The notes under the pieces: model-generated | Seen by the model: only the letters and a program-made list of their open reading frames with translations | Told to the model about the DNA's origin: nothing | The model's database searches: none | Assembly (NCBI RefSeq): GCF_024298865.1 | Contig: NZ_CP101163.1 | Location: 1 to 64,000 of the forward strand | From: Halorarius halobius | GTDB lineage: Archaea; Halobacteriota; Halobacteria; Halobacteriales; Haloarculaceae | DNA length: 64,000 nt | Reading direction: 5' to 3' | Position numbers and translations under genes: made by a program | Shown here: positions 8,703 to 18,333 of the stretch, piece by piece | How the letters are laid out: each line of letters starts with the position of its first letter | How positions within the stretch are numbered: the first letter of the stretch is position 1

Positions 8703-10112
8703 TTACTCACCGGTCGAACGCTCGACGGACAGTTTTTCTCGGGATTCGGTTCCGCCACGCGATTGGGTGTCCACCTCTCCCGTTTGAATCCGAACTTGCG
8801 TTATGCGGGTCTGGTCAACTGATTCGACCCGTAGTCGAACCTCATCACAGTCGAACGTTTCTCCCTGCTCGACTAACCTGCCCGCCCGATTAAACAGGAG
8901 TCCCGCGATCGTCTCGAACTCTTCCCCATCCGGCAGTTCTAGTTCGAGCGTCTCGTTGACCTCGCCAATGTCGACGTCTCCACGCACGAGCGCCGTCGTG
9001 TCGTCGAGTTCCGTAATCGGGGCTTGTTCCCGGCCTTCGAGGATTTCACCGACAATCTCCTCCGTGAGGTCTTCGACCGTCACGAGTCCCTCCGTCGTCC
9101 CGAACTCGTCGATGACCACCGCCATCTGCGTTCGCGACGTCTGCATCTCTTCGAGCAGTTCGTCGACGGACTTACTCTCAGGCATATGCTGGGGCGGGTC
9201 CAGTAGTTCGAGGTCGCCAACGAGCGTCTCTCCGGGAGTGCCACGCTGCTGTGCCCGGGTCAGTTCGTGTATGTCTGCAGTTCCGACGATGTTGTCGAGC
9301 GTTTCTGCGTAGACAGGGAGTCGCCTGTGCCCGCTTTCGAGACACTTGGTGATCGCATCGTGGAGCGTCTCCGTCTTCTCGATTCCAGTGATGCCCAACC
9401 GTGGAGTCATGACCTCCTTGGCAATCGTGTTTCGGAAGCGGAAGATACGCTGAAACATCTCTCGTTCATCTTCGTCGATGACGCCCTCGCGCTCGCCCGT
9501 CCGAATCATCTCCTGGATCTCATCGCGAGTCACGTACGAGTCCTCGATTGCCGCTCGTCCGCCCGTCACGCGATTGACGAGCCGTGTGAGGTAATCGAAC
9601 ACGATGACGAGTGGGAACAAGATGTACTCGGCGAGTTTGAGCGGGCGTGCGATCCGGAGCGCCCACGATTCGGTGTTCTCGACAGCGTAGGATTTCGGGG
9701 CGCTTTCGCCAAAAAGCAGGACGATTGCCGTAATCCCGAACGTTGAGATGAGCACCGCAGGCCCCGGGTCGAAGTAGAAGCCGACGATGGCGGTCGATAT
9801 CGAGGACATCGCGATGTTGACCAGATTGTTGCCCACGAGAATTGTCACAAGTAGTCGGTGGGGGTTCGACTTCAGATCGGCAACCGTGATGGCACCAGGG
9901 CTGCCTTTTTCGACCAGTGCATCAATGCGGTGCTTGGCAAGCGAGAACAACGCAATTTCCGAGGACGAAAAGAACGCAGAGAGGACGAGGAGCACGAAGA
10001 GAACCACACTTCCAATGAGCGTGATCGACATCTCGGAGTAGAGATTTCTGGAAGTGGCCTGGAGAGCATAGAATCCAATATCGAAGTGGGCTGTGTCGAG
10101 TGACGCTACCAT
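8703..10112 (-). CDS. CNNM/HlyC-CorC family membrane protein with CBS pair
   Basis: About 469 aa from the ATG at 10112; a Met 27 codons further in is also plausible. An N-terminal DUF21/CNNM transmembrane domain (four helices, AFFSSSEIALFSLAKHRI signature, residues about 28-190) is followed by a CBS pair (about 215-340, with VMTPRLGITGI and MAVVIDEFGTTEGLVTVEDL) and a CorC_HlyC C-terminal domain (about 360-440). Members are implicated in Mg2+/Co2+ or Na+-coupled efflux. A second CNNM gene lies head-to-head on the other strand. Confidence 0.9.
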   Translation of the reverse strand: MVASLDTAHFDIGFYALQATSRNLYSEMSITLIGSVVLFVLLVLSAFFSSSEIALFSLAKHRIDALVEKGSPGAITVADLKSNPHRLLVTILVGNNLVNIAMSSISTAIVGFYFDPGPAVLISTFGITAIVLLFGESAPKSYAVENTESWALRIARPLKLAEYILFPLVIVFDYLTRLVNRVTGGRAAIEDSYVTRDEIQEMIRTGEREGVIDEDEREMFQRIFRFRNTIAKEVMTPRLGITGIEKTETLHDAITKCLESGHRRLPVYAETLDNIVGTADIHELTRAQQRGTPGETLVGDLELLDPPQHMPESKSVDELLEEMQTSRTQMAVVIDEFGTTEGLVTVEDLTEEIVGEILEGREQAPITELDDTTALVRGDVDIGEVNETLELELPDGEEFETIAGLLFNRAGRLVEQGETFDCDEVRLRVESVDQTRITQVRIQTGEVDTQSRGGTESREKLSVERSTGE

Positions 10113-10252
10113 ATACCTACGTTGCTCATTGTTTAACAAGCTGGTATAGCCCTTCTGATGGATCAAACGTGAGAGGGTGCCATTAGTTTCAATCACCGAA
10201 TTTCGCTGAGATTCCTGTGCTTATATACCACCTGATCCAGTAGCGTGGGGTA

Positions 10253-11317
10253 ATGACCCCGCTTGAGCTGACGCTCCGCCTAGTTGCTGGCGTTCTCCTC
10301 ATACTGACCAACGGCTTTTTCGTAGCGATCGAGTTCGCGTTGACACGAGCGCGTCAATTTAGTGAAGCGGAATTCGTCGACGGAAATCCGACTCTCGAAC
10401 GGGCCTGGGAGATGACGAATAATCTGGAGATCTATCTGACCACGTGCCAGGTTGGTATTACGGCCTCCAGTATCGCAGTCGGGATCGTAGCCGAGCCGGC
10501 TCTCGCCGCGCTCTTCGAACCGTACTTTGCCAATACCGCACTGGCGTCCATCGGTGCAGGTGCGATCATCGCCTTTGCGATCATCAATCTCCTGCATCTC
10601 ACCCACGGCGAGCAGACACCGACGTATCTCGGCGTTGAACGCTCCCGGATGGTGTGTCGGTACGGGGCCACACCTCTGTACTGGTTCAATTGGCTTATCT
10701 CTCCGCTCATTACATTCGGCGACTGGATCGCCAAGGCCACGCTCAAGCTGTTCGGCGTCGAGATGACCGGTGCGTGGCTCGAAACCGAAGAAGAGGTCCT
10801 CGAATCACGAGCCCAGCTCCGCAATCGCCTGCACTCGCTTCTCGAAGAGGGCGAACTTCCGGAGGAGCGCCGCGACGAAGTCCTTGGCGCACTCGACATC
10901 GACGAACTCTCGATCAGCGAGATTATGGTTCCAGCAGACGACATTATCTCCCTCTCAACCACCCGCTCAGTCGACGAGAACTTTGATTGCATCCGAAACA
11001 CGCCACACACCCGATTTCCACTAGTTGGTGAGGAGCTGACCGACTTCCACGGAATCGTGTACGCACCGTCGATCATCGACCACTATGAGGATCTCGTAGA
11101 CAGCGACATCTCCTTCAAAGAGATCGCGGCCCCTCCAATGACACTCGCGGCGGAAACGAACGTCAGCGATGCATTCGATCAGTTCCAGGCCGAGGACCAG
11201 GAACTCGCGCTCGTCCTCGAAGATGGTGACGTCGTGGGACTCCTCACCGCAACCGACGCTCTGGAAACGGTAATGGGCGAACTCGAAGACCCGCTCGACC
11301 AGCAGGTGTCGACCTGA
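10253..11317 (+). CDS. CNNM family membrane protein with CBS domains (short form)
   Basis: 354 aa. DUF21-type membrane domain (ADGFF-like start TNGFFVAIEFALTRARQ, T-C-Q-V-G-I-T-A-S-S helix), then a CBS pair (EIMVPADDIISLS and LALVLEDGDVVGLLTATDALE). It ends directly after the second CBS motif and lacks the CorC_HlyC tail of its divergent neighbour. The two may form a hetero-oligomeric transporter or be paralogues with shared regulation across the 140-bp divergent promoter; that is inference. Confidence 0.88.
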   Translation: MTPLELTLRLVAGVLLILTNGFFVAIEFALTRARQFSEAEFVDGNPTLERAWEMTNNLEIYLTTCQVGITASSIAVGIVAEPALAALFEPYFANTALASIGAGAIIAFAIINLLHLTHGEQTPTYLGVERSRMVCRYGATPLYWFNWLISPLITFGDWIAKATLKLFGVEMTGAWLETEEEVLESRAQLRNRLHSLLEEGELPEERRDEVLGALDIDELSISEIMVPADDIISLSTTRSVDENFDCIRNTPHTRFPLVGEELTDFHGIVYAPSIIDHYEDLVDSDISFKEIAAPPMTLAAETNVSDAFDQFQAEDQELALVLEDGDVVGLLTATDALETVMGELEDPLDQQVST

Positions 11318-11364
11318 ACTGATATAACGGAGATGTGAAGGTCGTTAGAACCTCCTTGCCGTAC

Positions 11365-11652
11365 CTACTCGATCTCGAGACTCCCAGAGTTGCCCTCGCC
11401 GCCCTTACTGTTCTCGTCCCATTCAAGTTCGAACTCGATGCTCAATTCTCCAGGGCCATCAGTCGGTCCTTCGCGTTCGGCTTTCACTTCGAATGTCGGC
11501 CGTGCTGGAGGATCCATCGTGACGGACTCTGCCCCCGATTTCAGGGTGATCGGACCTCCCTGTTCGAGCTTTTCGGCGACGCTCCGGAGGTACGACGCGA
11601 TTTCGTCCCGGCTCTGGGCGCTTTCGGATTTGAACAGCACTTCTTCGGGCAT
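11365..11652 (-). CDS. Amphi-Trp domain protein
   Basis: 95 aa from the ATG at 11652. MPEEVLFKSESAQSRDEIA followed by YLRSVAEKLEQGGPITLKSG and a C-terminal LSIEFELEWDE strand is the amphi-Trp domain pattern common in haloarchaea. Small, acidic and cytosolic. Function in the family is unknown. The frame extends upstream, but the Met fits the family start. Confidence 0.8.
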   Translation of the reverse strand: MPEEVLFKSESAQSRDEIASYLRSVAEKLEQGGPITLKSGAESVTMDPPARPTFEVKAEREGPTDGPGELSIEFELEWDENSKGGEGNSGSLEIE

Positions 11653-11718
11653 ACACCACGCTCTACATTTCCTGCTCGGATAAGTGGCCCTCTCATCTAG
11701 CAAAGGGAATCCGCCGCC

Positions 11719-11934
11719 CTAAGCCAGATGTGACACGTCTTCTAGCTCCTCGAAGTCGTCAAACTCGCCACACTCGACCGGCTCCCAGTCCTCTCTGGGT
11801 GCTGGACTCCACCAGTCGACCTCGTAGGCACCCGGTGCGCCGAGGAACTTCACTGACGTAGCAATAGATGATCTAATCGTTATGTAGTAACCGGGTTTAT
11901 AAGACTGACTTCGTAACCAACCCGTATGAGACAT
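11719..11934 (-). CDS. Small hypothetical protein or gene fragment
   Basis: 71 aa open frame, or about 44 aa if a GTG (VKFLGAPGAYEVDWWSPAP) is the start. The acidic tail (EFDDFEELEDVSHLA) and Pro/Trp-rich centre look like real haloarchaeal protein, but its 5' end overlaps the start of the HtpX-like gene on the other strand. It may be a truncated fragment. Confidence 0.35.
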   Translation of the reverse strand: MSHTGWLRSQSYKPGYYITIRSSIATSVKFLGAPGAYEVDWWSPAPREDWEPVECGEFDDFEELEDVSHLA

Positions 11935-13089
11935 TTCGGGCTCAAGATCCGGATGGCATTCGTCGGTGCTATCCTCGCAGCGTTCTATCTCGTCGCTGTT
12001 GCTGTCGCGATGGTGGTGTTCGGCCAGGGAATCCTCCCGATCGCCATCGTCGGCAGTCTCCTCCTCATCGGCATCCAGTACAAAATCGGGAAGTGGGCTG
12101 CCTTACGAAGCGTCGGTGCCGAGGACCTCTCCGAGACCCAGTACTCGCAGATTCACCAGTTCGTCGAGCAGGTCTGCCGCGACAAGAATATGAAGAAACC
12201 GTCGCTGAAGATCGCCAGCATGGGCGTACCGAACGCGTTTGCGGTTGGCCGTCGCGGCAACGGTACCGTCGTCATCTCTCGGGAACTCATCCAGCTGCTC
12301 GACCGCGACGAACTAGAGGGCGTCATCGCCCACGAAATCGCCCACATCGACAACCGCGACGTCATCACGATGCAACTCGGACAGGGCATCGCCTCGATCG
12401 TGGCGATCGTCGCGCAGTTCGCTGTCCTGTTCACGGGCGACAACGACCTCGCAGACTTCTTCCTCGCCATCGTCGTCGGCAACAAATCTGTGATGGTGGC
12501 ATTAACCAATCCACAACTGGCAACGGAGGGGATTGCTGAGAGTGATAACTACCGGCTTGCCACAGAAACAGATATGCGTGCACGCGAGCAGGAATGTCTC
12601 CGAAGTTCATACTTTAGACAGGAGTCGAAGGCGAACGCCTCAAAACTCCGCAACCGACTCGCAGAAGCCATCATTGAGGGGAACCTTCCGAATCCACATG
12701 CGTCCACCAGTACGAGTACCGTTGCTGACGAACTGAAGACTAGTGGCGAAGAATACGCATATCTGACGAACTTCTACAAGTTCGCGACAACTGGATTTGA
12801 TGGCGATTCCTCGCCAAATCTCTCCGGACATGTCGACTGGTTCGACGCAGAACTCTCAGCACTGAATTCCGACTATCTTGTTGGGCTTGGTGCTCCACTG
12901 TGGGACAACTACCTCAGGTCCAGAGTTGAGCCCCATGCTGCGAGCGCAAATCTCGATAAATCGACCATCGAAGCTTCGAGTGTCAGTGACGAGATAATCA
13001 TCGGCAATCGATTTACCCTACCAGCGCACGATGTGACCGTCATTCCGGGTCGTCATCCGCAGGCAATGGAGACCGGAGAACTCGTCTAG
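11926..13089 (+). CDS. HtpX-like M48 peptidase, N-terminal half fused to unrelated C-terminal sequence
   Basis: 387 aa. Residues 1-185 are a normal HtpX start: two membrane helices (about 11-50), VPNAFAVGRRGNGTVVIS, and the zinc-binding HEIAH at 136-140. The downstream membrane segment runs to LAIVVG. After residue about 187 the expected second half, including the S-R-x-R-E-Y-x-A-D helix that carries the third zinc ligand, is missing. In its place are about 200 residues I do not recognise, in less GC-rich sequence. Probably a recombination chimera with impaired peptidase activity; the C-terminal part could be a displaced piece of another gene. Confidence 0.7.
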   Translation: MRHFGLKIRMAFVGAILAAFYLVAVAVAMVVFGQGILPIAIVGSLLLIGIQYKIGKWAALRSVGAEDLSETQYSQIHQFVEQVCRDKNMKKPSLKIASMGVPNAFAVGRRGNGTVVISRELIQLLDRDELEGVIAHEIAHIDNRDVITMQLGQGIASIVAIVAQFAVLFTGDNDLADFFLAIVVGNKSVMVALTNPQLATEGIAESDNYRLATETDMRAREQECLRSSYFRQESKANASKLRNRLAEAIIEGNLPNPHASTSTSTVADELKTSGEEYAYLTNFYKFATTGFDGDSSPNLSGHVDWFDAELSALNSDYLVGLGAPLWDNYLRSRVEPHAASANLDKSTIEASSVSDEIIIGNRFTLPAHDVTVIPGRHPQAMETGELV

Positions 13090-13306
13090 CGCTGGGTGCG
13101 TGTAATAATTCGGTTTGTCACCGTAGGGTAGTAGAAGACTCGCAATGTCGGTTGACACCAGCTGGGAAATTAGGTGTTTAGTATGTTTGTTCTATGGGAA
13201 GAATACTTGCGTGAACTCCCTCGTGGAAAGCGCTCAAGATACCTGAGCTAGTTCCTGTGCAGGAGGGTGTCGAACAGCGATGTCGTTCCGGTGCTTGGAG
13301 ATACAC

Positions 13307-13800
13307 TCAACTCCGCTGGTGCCACTGACCTAAGCCACTCGGAGAGAGGAGATCTCGGATTTGTTGTAGTGACACGTGATGTGTCACAGCAGCCATGTAG
13401 CCCATCGCTTCATCGCGCTGGCGGAGGCGATGCCAGCTCGCGGCCAGATCCATGTCGGCCAGTCGCTCCACCGACCCCGCTGCCGTTCGCGCGACCGCCC
13501 ACCGATACCCGTCGGTGATGATGCCAATCTCACCATCCTGCGGATTCCAGAGGTGGGCCGATTCCCCGAGTGCATCTCTTACTTGCTGCCAGCGAGCGGG
13601 CGAGAGGCAGGTGACGGTCACAGTGCATGTCTCGTTGGTGTACGTGACCGTCCACTCCCGGACGTCTCGGTCGCGCTGCCACTCCTCCCATCCGACAGCG
13701 GTGAGAACGGGATGAACGAGGTGAAGCCAGATCTGCCACGGTGTTGTCGGGCGTGTGGGTGCGGTCGCGAGCGCGACCAGGAGTCGCGCTCGCGTGGCCT
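13307..13800 (-). pseudogene. 5'-truncated unknown gene next to IS1595 remnant
   Basis: The minus strand carries plausible protein: TAVGWEEWQRDRDVREWTV, then LSPARWQQVRDALGESAHLW, ending LLSPSGLGQWHQRS. Upstream of about 13800 the frame runs antisense into the IS1595 transposase remnant, so the natural start is lost. Family not recognised. Confidence 0.4.
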
Positions 13801-14236
13801 GTCCACGCGTGGCCGAGGATCGTACGACGGCGATAAACCGCCGGTGTTTACGCTGGCCGATCGTGGTTCTGGCGACCGGTACGTCGTGCCAGCGAAATCC
13901 GCCGACGAATCGACGATTCGACTCCTGCTTGCTGACCACGACGAGGAGTCGCTGACCGTCTATACGGACGGATTTCGGGCCTACGATCCGCTCGAAGAAG
14001 ACGACGCTTTCACCCGCAAATACGTCGTCCACGGCGATGGAGAATACGCTGACGGCGACATCCACGTCAATACCTGCGAGAGCCACGCGTCGCTGACGCG
14101 ACGGTGGCTCTCGCCCCACCGAGGAGTGTCAAAAGACAAACTAACACCGTATCTCAGAGCCTTTCAGCTCCGGCAAGAACTCTACAGAAAACCAGGTGAC
14201 GAAGCACTCAAACATGCTCTCGACGCTGCCCTCTGA
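13800..14236 (+). pseudogene. IS1595-family transposase, C-terminal remnant
   Basis: From about 13811 the plus strand reads GRGSYDGDKPPVFTLADRG, then YVVPAKSADESTIRLLLADH, VYTDGFRAYDPLEEDDAF, HVNTCESHASLTRRWLSPHR and QLRQELYRKPGDEALKHAL. These are the DDE catalytic-core features and tail of haloarchaeal IS1595 (ISH4-like) transposases, including the D of YTDGF and the N-x-C-E-S-H motif. The N-terminal zinc-ribbon half is missing. Confidence 0.75.
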
Positions 14237-14267
14237 AAATCAACAACGTGCTTCACAAGAGCGTTCC

Positions 14268-14279
14268 TTTTTTTTTTTC
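14268..14279 (+). terminator. T12 tract downstream of the IS1595 remnant
   Basis: An uninterrupted run of 12 T residues 31 bp after the transposase stop. T-rich runs on the coding strand act as archaeal terminators. It is also where two transposon remnants meet. Confidence 0.45.
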
Positions 14280-14283
14280 TCCC

Positions 14284-14602
14284 AATTCAAAGAGTACGTC
14301 ACCGCCTTCCACGCCGAACATATCATGCTTATATTAAGTGAAGAGTTCGAAGATGACCTGCTCGTGGTGCTGGATGAAGCGCTGTACTTCTAGGCGTCGG
14401 CCGTCACGGACCTAACCACCCGTGACCCCGCCTTCGTGACGTTACCGGCTATTCGCTAGAACTGAACCCGGTCGGAGAGTGCTGGAGACAGCTTCAAGCG
14501 TCTCTTAGCAACCGCCTCTTTAAGTCACTCGACGAGCTGACAACAGCGATTGATACAGCTCTCGACCAACTCTCTATTCCAAAAGTGAGTAGCTATTTCT
14601 AA
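14284..14602 (+). pseudogene. IS630-family transposase, C-terminal remnant
   Basis: QFKEYVTAFHAEHIMLILSE and LLVVLDEALYF are followed by a stop. In the same region, with frame changes, ASAVTDLTTRDPAFVTLPAY then LELNPVGECWRQLQASLSNR and SLDELTTAIDTALDQLS complete the IS630 tail, including the final catalytic Glu region (N-P-V-x-E-C-W). The stop and frame breaks show it is inactive. Confidence 0.7.
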
Positions 14603-14646
14603 TGACTACTATAGTGATTGGGTGAGACGCTCCAGTCGTTCGGTTA

Positions 14647-14860
14647 GTGTTCACACTGGTGAATTACCTGTTGCGGAATCTGTGGCTGATTGCCCGCTGG
14701 GGCGGGCGAGCACTATCCGTCTGCTTTGAGGTATTCTGGAGGTGGATCGACCACGCCCTCGATGAGATGCTTCGTCGGAAGTGGGAAGTTCTGACCGATG
14801 GTGTTGGGGTTCCTACGATATATAGCCTACTGAACGGGGGGTCAGTCACTCCACATCCAG
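14647..14860 (+). pseudogene. Probable transposase C-terminal fragment
   Basis: LLRNLWLIARWGGRALSVCF, then FWRWIDHALDEMLRRKWEV and TDGVGVPT resemble the C-terminal end of haloarchaeal DDE transposases (short membrane-like L-x-N-x-W-L-I helix then R-W-I-x-H-x-L). I cannot name the family. It has no N-terminal part and sits among other IS debris. Confidence 0.4.
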
Positions 14861-15018
14861 TTGTAGCTCTCTGGAGAGCGACCGCTTTGACTCTCACATG
14901 TGACGACTGTGCTCTCACTACTGTGAGACAACCATCTCCGCATCCGTCGTCCAAGTTTCTGGGAGGACCCAACCTCTCTTCCCCGGAAAATCGAGTTAGC
15001 CGTCAGGAACGATGTGAA

Positions 15019-15768
15019 CTAACGATAATAGAGTTCGACTTCAATAACATTTGCGGCCTCTAACAAAGAGTCAATAATGTCCTTCTGGTGTGACTTCTTA
15101 GCAGGGACATACATTGATATTGCGCCCGCGACTTCTCCACTCTCTGAGTCAGTGATTGCTGTTCCTATTCCTTGTAATCCGATACCAATCTCCTCGCGAT
15201 CAATTGCGTATTCTTGGTTTCTTATGTTTCTCAGTTCGCTTTGTAACTCATTTTCATCAGTAATAGTCTGGTCAGTAACCGCTGCAAGCCCCCGAGATTC
15301 AATTATGTCCTCTACTTTTTCTTCTGGGGAATGGGCGAGAATTGCTTTTCCAGGTGCAGCTGAATGAAGAAGAAAATGTGTTCCTTCGTGGATTAGTGCG
15401 TTCTGCATATTCTCTCCGCTTACTGTATAAAGGACAACACCGTATCCGCGTTCTTCGATAGTCAGTACTACTGGTGCACCTTTTGAGGTAGCGAGATCTC
15501 TAAGTACCGGTCTAGCCGTTCGAAACAACTCATTTCGTTTCCGTCGGTTTCCTCCCAGGTTCAAAAATTTGTGACTCAGACAATATTCACCATTCAAATT
15601 GATGACATAACCTTCCTCTGTGAGGGTCCGTAAATAATCGTGGACAGTGCTTCGGTTCATCTCTAGCTCATCAGCAAGCTTCGTAGCTGTTAGATTGCTG
15701 AACTCCGAGAGTAGTTGGATTATATCGAATGCGGTTCGGACCGACTTTATCGATTTTGAGGAGGTCAT
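15019..15768 (-). CDS. IclR-family transcriptional regulator
   Basis: 249 aa from the ATG at 15768. N-terminal winged helix (SVRTAFDIIQLLSEFSNLTA, MNRSTVHDYLRTLTEEGYV) occupies residues about 5-65. The C-terminal effector-binding domain follows (GVVLYTVSGENMQNALIHEG, LLHSAAPGKAILAHSPEEKV, EEIGIGLQGIGTAITD). The frame is open upstream, but the Met begins just before the HTH and lies 31 bp from a 17-bp dyad. It is the likely regulator of the acyl-CoA genes to its right; two more copies of the dyad lie near the first acyl-CoA dehydrogenase locus. Confidence 0.9.
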   Translation of the reverse strand: MTSSKSIKSVRTAFDIIQLLSEFSNLTATKLADELEMNRSTVHDYLRTLTEEGYVINLNGEYCLSHKFLNLGGNRRKRNELFRTARPVLRDLATSKGAPVVLTIEERGYGVVLYTVSGENMQNALIHEGTHFLLHSAAPGKAILAHSPEEKVEDIIESRGLAAVTDQTITDENELQSELRNIRNQEYAIDREEIGIGLQGIGTAITDSESGEVAGAISMYVPAKKSHQKDIIDSLLEAANVIEVELYYR

Positions 15769-15798
15769 GTGGAATTCTATCAGTGGTGAATATTTAAG

Positions 15799-15815
15799 TG
15801 TTGATGATGTCGACA
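15799..15815. promoter_or_regulatory. 17-bp dyad in the iclR promoter (candidate IclR operator, site 1)
   Basis: TGTTGATGATGTCGACA, about 31 bp upstream of the iclR ATG and abutting the TATA-like tatttaa at 15791-15797. It differs by one base from site 2 (19652) and matches the same TGTTGATRATRTCRACA consensus as site 3 (19757). Autoregulation is the simplest reading. Confidence 0.6.
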
Positions 15816-15971
15816 AGGCAGTGTTTAGATACTTGAGTTCAAACGCTGGATGATTATCAAATATACTAGCAACAGCAGACGAACTTATACTGGTCACACT
15901 ATCGATGTTCGGTTAACACTGGCAGTAATATTTCCAAGGTGGATGCCACCCTGACCTCAGCAGCTGAAATC

Positions 15972-16667
15972 GGTAGTGTTCAGATAAGTTGGTTCCATGC
16001 GAAAGCGAACGCTTGAAGCCAATTTTCGACGCTGCTTGCTTTGGAGTGGCTGAAGCAGTTTGAGAACTGGTTTGTTCGTCGTTTTAGTTCTTGAAAGACA
16101 CGTTCGACGCTGTTCCGATTACCATGTTTTTCGTATCTGTAATTGAGGCCGTATCGGTGCAGTGTTGCTTGCAGCCACGGTGCAGAATCGACGAGAACGA
16201 CCGCGTCGTCGACGAGATATTTGTCGCGGAGTTCAATAAGAAATATCTCGATAATCGCTTGATTTCTAGTCGGAGAAAGCTTGACGTTCAGCAAGCGGTT
16301 CGTGTTGGAATCGACAGCAGCGTACAGCCAGGACCGTTCGTCGTTCAGCTGGATCACGGTCTCGTCAACCGCGACATGATCCGGGTTCGCGCCATCGAGC
16401 GGCTGTAGTTTGGCCTTTTACACCCAGTTGTGAACGGTTGTTCGACAGCGTTTGACACCCAATATGTCAAGAATTGAACTATAATAGAATGTGATAGTCA
16501 GGCCAGATGGAGTCGGATACCGAGCTTCTTCGCGGGTTCGGGTGTCGCCTCTCGCTCCAGAAAATCTAACTCGAAGCAGGCGCTACCTCTGATGAGGCGG
16601 GCGATTTCTGGCATTGACCACTAGAAGTTCGCTCCGCCTCACTCTTCATCCTTATTCGAACACCGCC
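15972..16667 (-). mobile_element. Degenerate IS6-family insertion sequence (about 696 bp)
   Basis: The left end ggtagtgttcagataag (15972-15988) and right end cttattcgaacaccgcc (16651-16667) are imperfect inverted repeats that bracket the decayed transposase exactly. The length is typical of haloarchaeal IS6 elements. No matching target duplication is seen, so the flanks have rearranged or diverged. Confidence 0.75.
15980..16614 (-). pseudogene. IS6-family transposase pseudogene
   Basis: Starts MPEIARLI at 16614. It shows a one-base frameshift near LHLA and an in-frame TAA in HNWV-stop-KAKLQPLDG. It then continues DHVAVDETVIQLNDERSWLY, VVLVDSAPWLQATLHRYG and RNSVERVFQELKRRTNQF to WNQLI. The DDE residues (D of VDET, D of LVDSA, E of ERVFQELK) are still present, but the reading frame is broken twice. 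Confidence 0.8.
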
Positions 16668-17190
16668 TAGAATCTTGCTTTCGGCTATTTGGTCGCCTGC
16701 AGTTAGAGTTCGAGACTTGGCAAATCGGCACTTACTGCCTTAATCCTACTTCGGGGGTTTAATCTTGATCCGTCCGAGCCACTGTAAAATCGATCGAATG
16801 TACTGTATCCACCGAGCTGAGCAACTGACGTTTGCCCGAGCGAACACATCTGTTGAGCGGAAGAAATACCCGTTAGTTTGCTGAATGACTGGTACTGCTT
16901 CGGACGGCAAGCGGCATCTTTCGTTCGGATACGGCTGAATCACGGTTCTATCGCCTATTTGGACTTGAGTAGCTGAACCGCGGAAGTAAGATTAACCGAA
17001 CACAAATGGCCAGCTCCGGGAATCATCCTGGTGTTCGCCATCTCGAACACCGAACCGTTGTTTGAGCTTCTATAACCGTGACTTAACAACTATTCAACGC
17101 AGCACGACAATCTACGAGAAAAAATTCTAACGGTTACTATAGAACGGATGGCCCCCATCTTGTCCCAACAGAAACTCACGGCTTCATTTA
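16668..17190. other. 520-bp region without a supported gene
   Basis: Lies between the IS6 element and the end of the acyl-CoA dehydrogenase gene. A 65-codon minus-strand frame (16746-16943) has no recognisable motif and ordinary composition. I see no promoter serving a neighbour, since both flanking genes run leftwards. Probably IS or gene debris. Confidence 0.35.
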
Positions 17191-18333
17191 TTAATGGAAA
17201 AGTTGCTCTGCGATGGTGTTCCGGAGGACCTCGCTGGTGCCCTCGTAAATCTCGTTGAGCTTCGCGTCGCGGTAGTAGCGCTCCACGGGGAAGTCCTTCG
17301 TGTAGCCGTAGCCGCCGTGGATCTGGATGCCCTCATTGGCGACCTCGCGGCTCACCTCGCTCGCGTAGAGTTTGGCCTGTGCGGCCTCCTTGATGAAGTT
17401 CTCCCCGCGAATCTTCTTGTCGGCGGCGTCGTGCATCAGCAGGCGCGCGGCGCGGGTCTTCGTGTCCATGTCGGCGAGTTTGTGCTGGATGGACTGGAAG
17501 TTCGAGATGGGCTGGTCGAACTGCTCCCGGTCCTGGCTGTACTCGAGGGCGGCGTCGAGCGCGGCCTGTGCGATGCCGACCGAGCGGGCAGCGATGGTGA
17601 TGCGCCCGCCGTTGAGTGTCTTGAGCGCGTGGACGAACCCGCGGCCTTCCTCGCCGAGCAGCCGGTCCTCGGGAATCCACATGTCGTCGAACCGGAGTTC
17701 GGCGGTCGGACAGCCCTTGTCGCCGACCTTGTCCTCCGTCCCCTCAACGATGAAGCCGTCGTCCTCCTCCGGGCGGACGACGAACGAGGAGATGCCCTTG
17801 TTGCCGGCGTCGGGGTCCGTCTTCGCGAACAGCGTGACGGTGTCCGCGACCGAGCCGTTCGAGATCCAGAGCTTGTTGCCGTTGACGAGGTAGCCGTCGC
17901 CGTCCTTCTCGGCGGTCGTCTCCATCGCGGGGACGTCGGAGCCGGCGCCCGGCTCGGAGAGAGCGAACGCGCCGATGTCCTCCCCCTCCGCGAGCGGGGT
18001 GAGGTACTCCTCCTTCTGGGCTTCGTCGCCGAAGGCGTACACCATGTTGCCGGCCAGCGAGATGTGCGCGGCGACGATGGTGCCGAGGCCGCCCGAGCCC
18101 CGGGCGATCTCCTCGAGCGCCATCGGGTAGCTGTGGTAGTCGAGGCCGGCGCCGCCGTACTCCTCGGGGAACGGCATCCCCATCAGCCCGAGGTCGGCGA
18201 GTTCGTCGACGAGGTCCCTCGGGAACTCGTCCTCGTGGTCGATTTCCGAGGCCCGCGGGACGACCTCCTCGTCCACGAACTCGGAGACCATGTCCTTGAT
18301 TTGCTTCTGCTCCGGCGAGAGACTGAGATGCAT
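17191..18333 (-). CDS. Acyl-CoA dehydrogenase
   Basis: 380 aa from the ATG at 18333 ([20 protein letters not shown]); upstream Mets exist, but 380 aa is the family length. FAD-dependent alpha,beta-dehydrogenation of an acyl-CoA. Visible family motifs: [14 protein letters not shown] (FAD/substrate loop), [30 protein letters not shown] (adenine-binding region) and [16 protein letters not shown], where the catalytic Glu of Y-E-G-T is intact. The gene is more GC-rich than its neighbours. Its promoter region is now separated from two IclR-type dyads by about 1.27 kb of IS sequence. Confidence 0.93.
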   Translation of the reverse strand: MHLSLSPEQKQIKDMVSEFVDEEVVPRASEIDHEDEFPRDLVDELADLGLMGMPFPEEYGGAGLDYHSYPMALEEIARGSGGLGTIVAAHISLAGNMVYAFGDEAQKEEYLTPLAEGEDIGAFALSEPGAGSDVPAMETTAEKDGDGYLVNGNKLWISNGSVADTVTLFAKTDPDAGNKGISSFVVRPEEDDGFIVEGTEDKVGDKGCPTAELRFDDMWIPEDRLLGEEGRGFVHALKTLNGGRITIAARSVGIAQAALDAALEYSQDREQFDQPISNFQSIQHKLADMDTKTRAARLLMHDAADKKIRGENFIKEAAQAKLYASEVSREVANEGIQIHGGYGYTKDFPVERYYRDAKLNEIYEGTSEVLRNTIAEQLFH

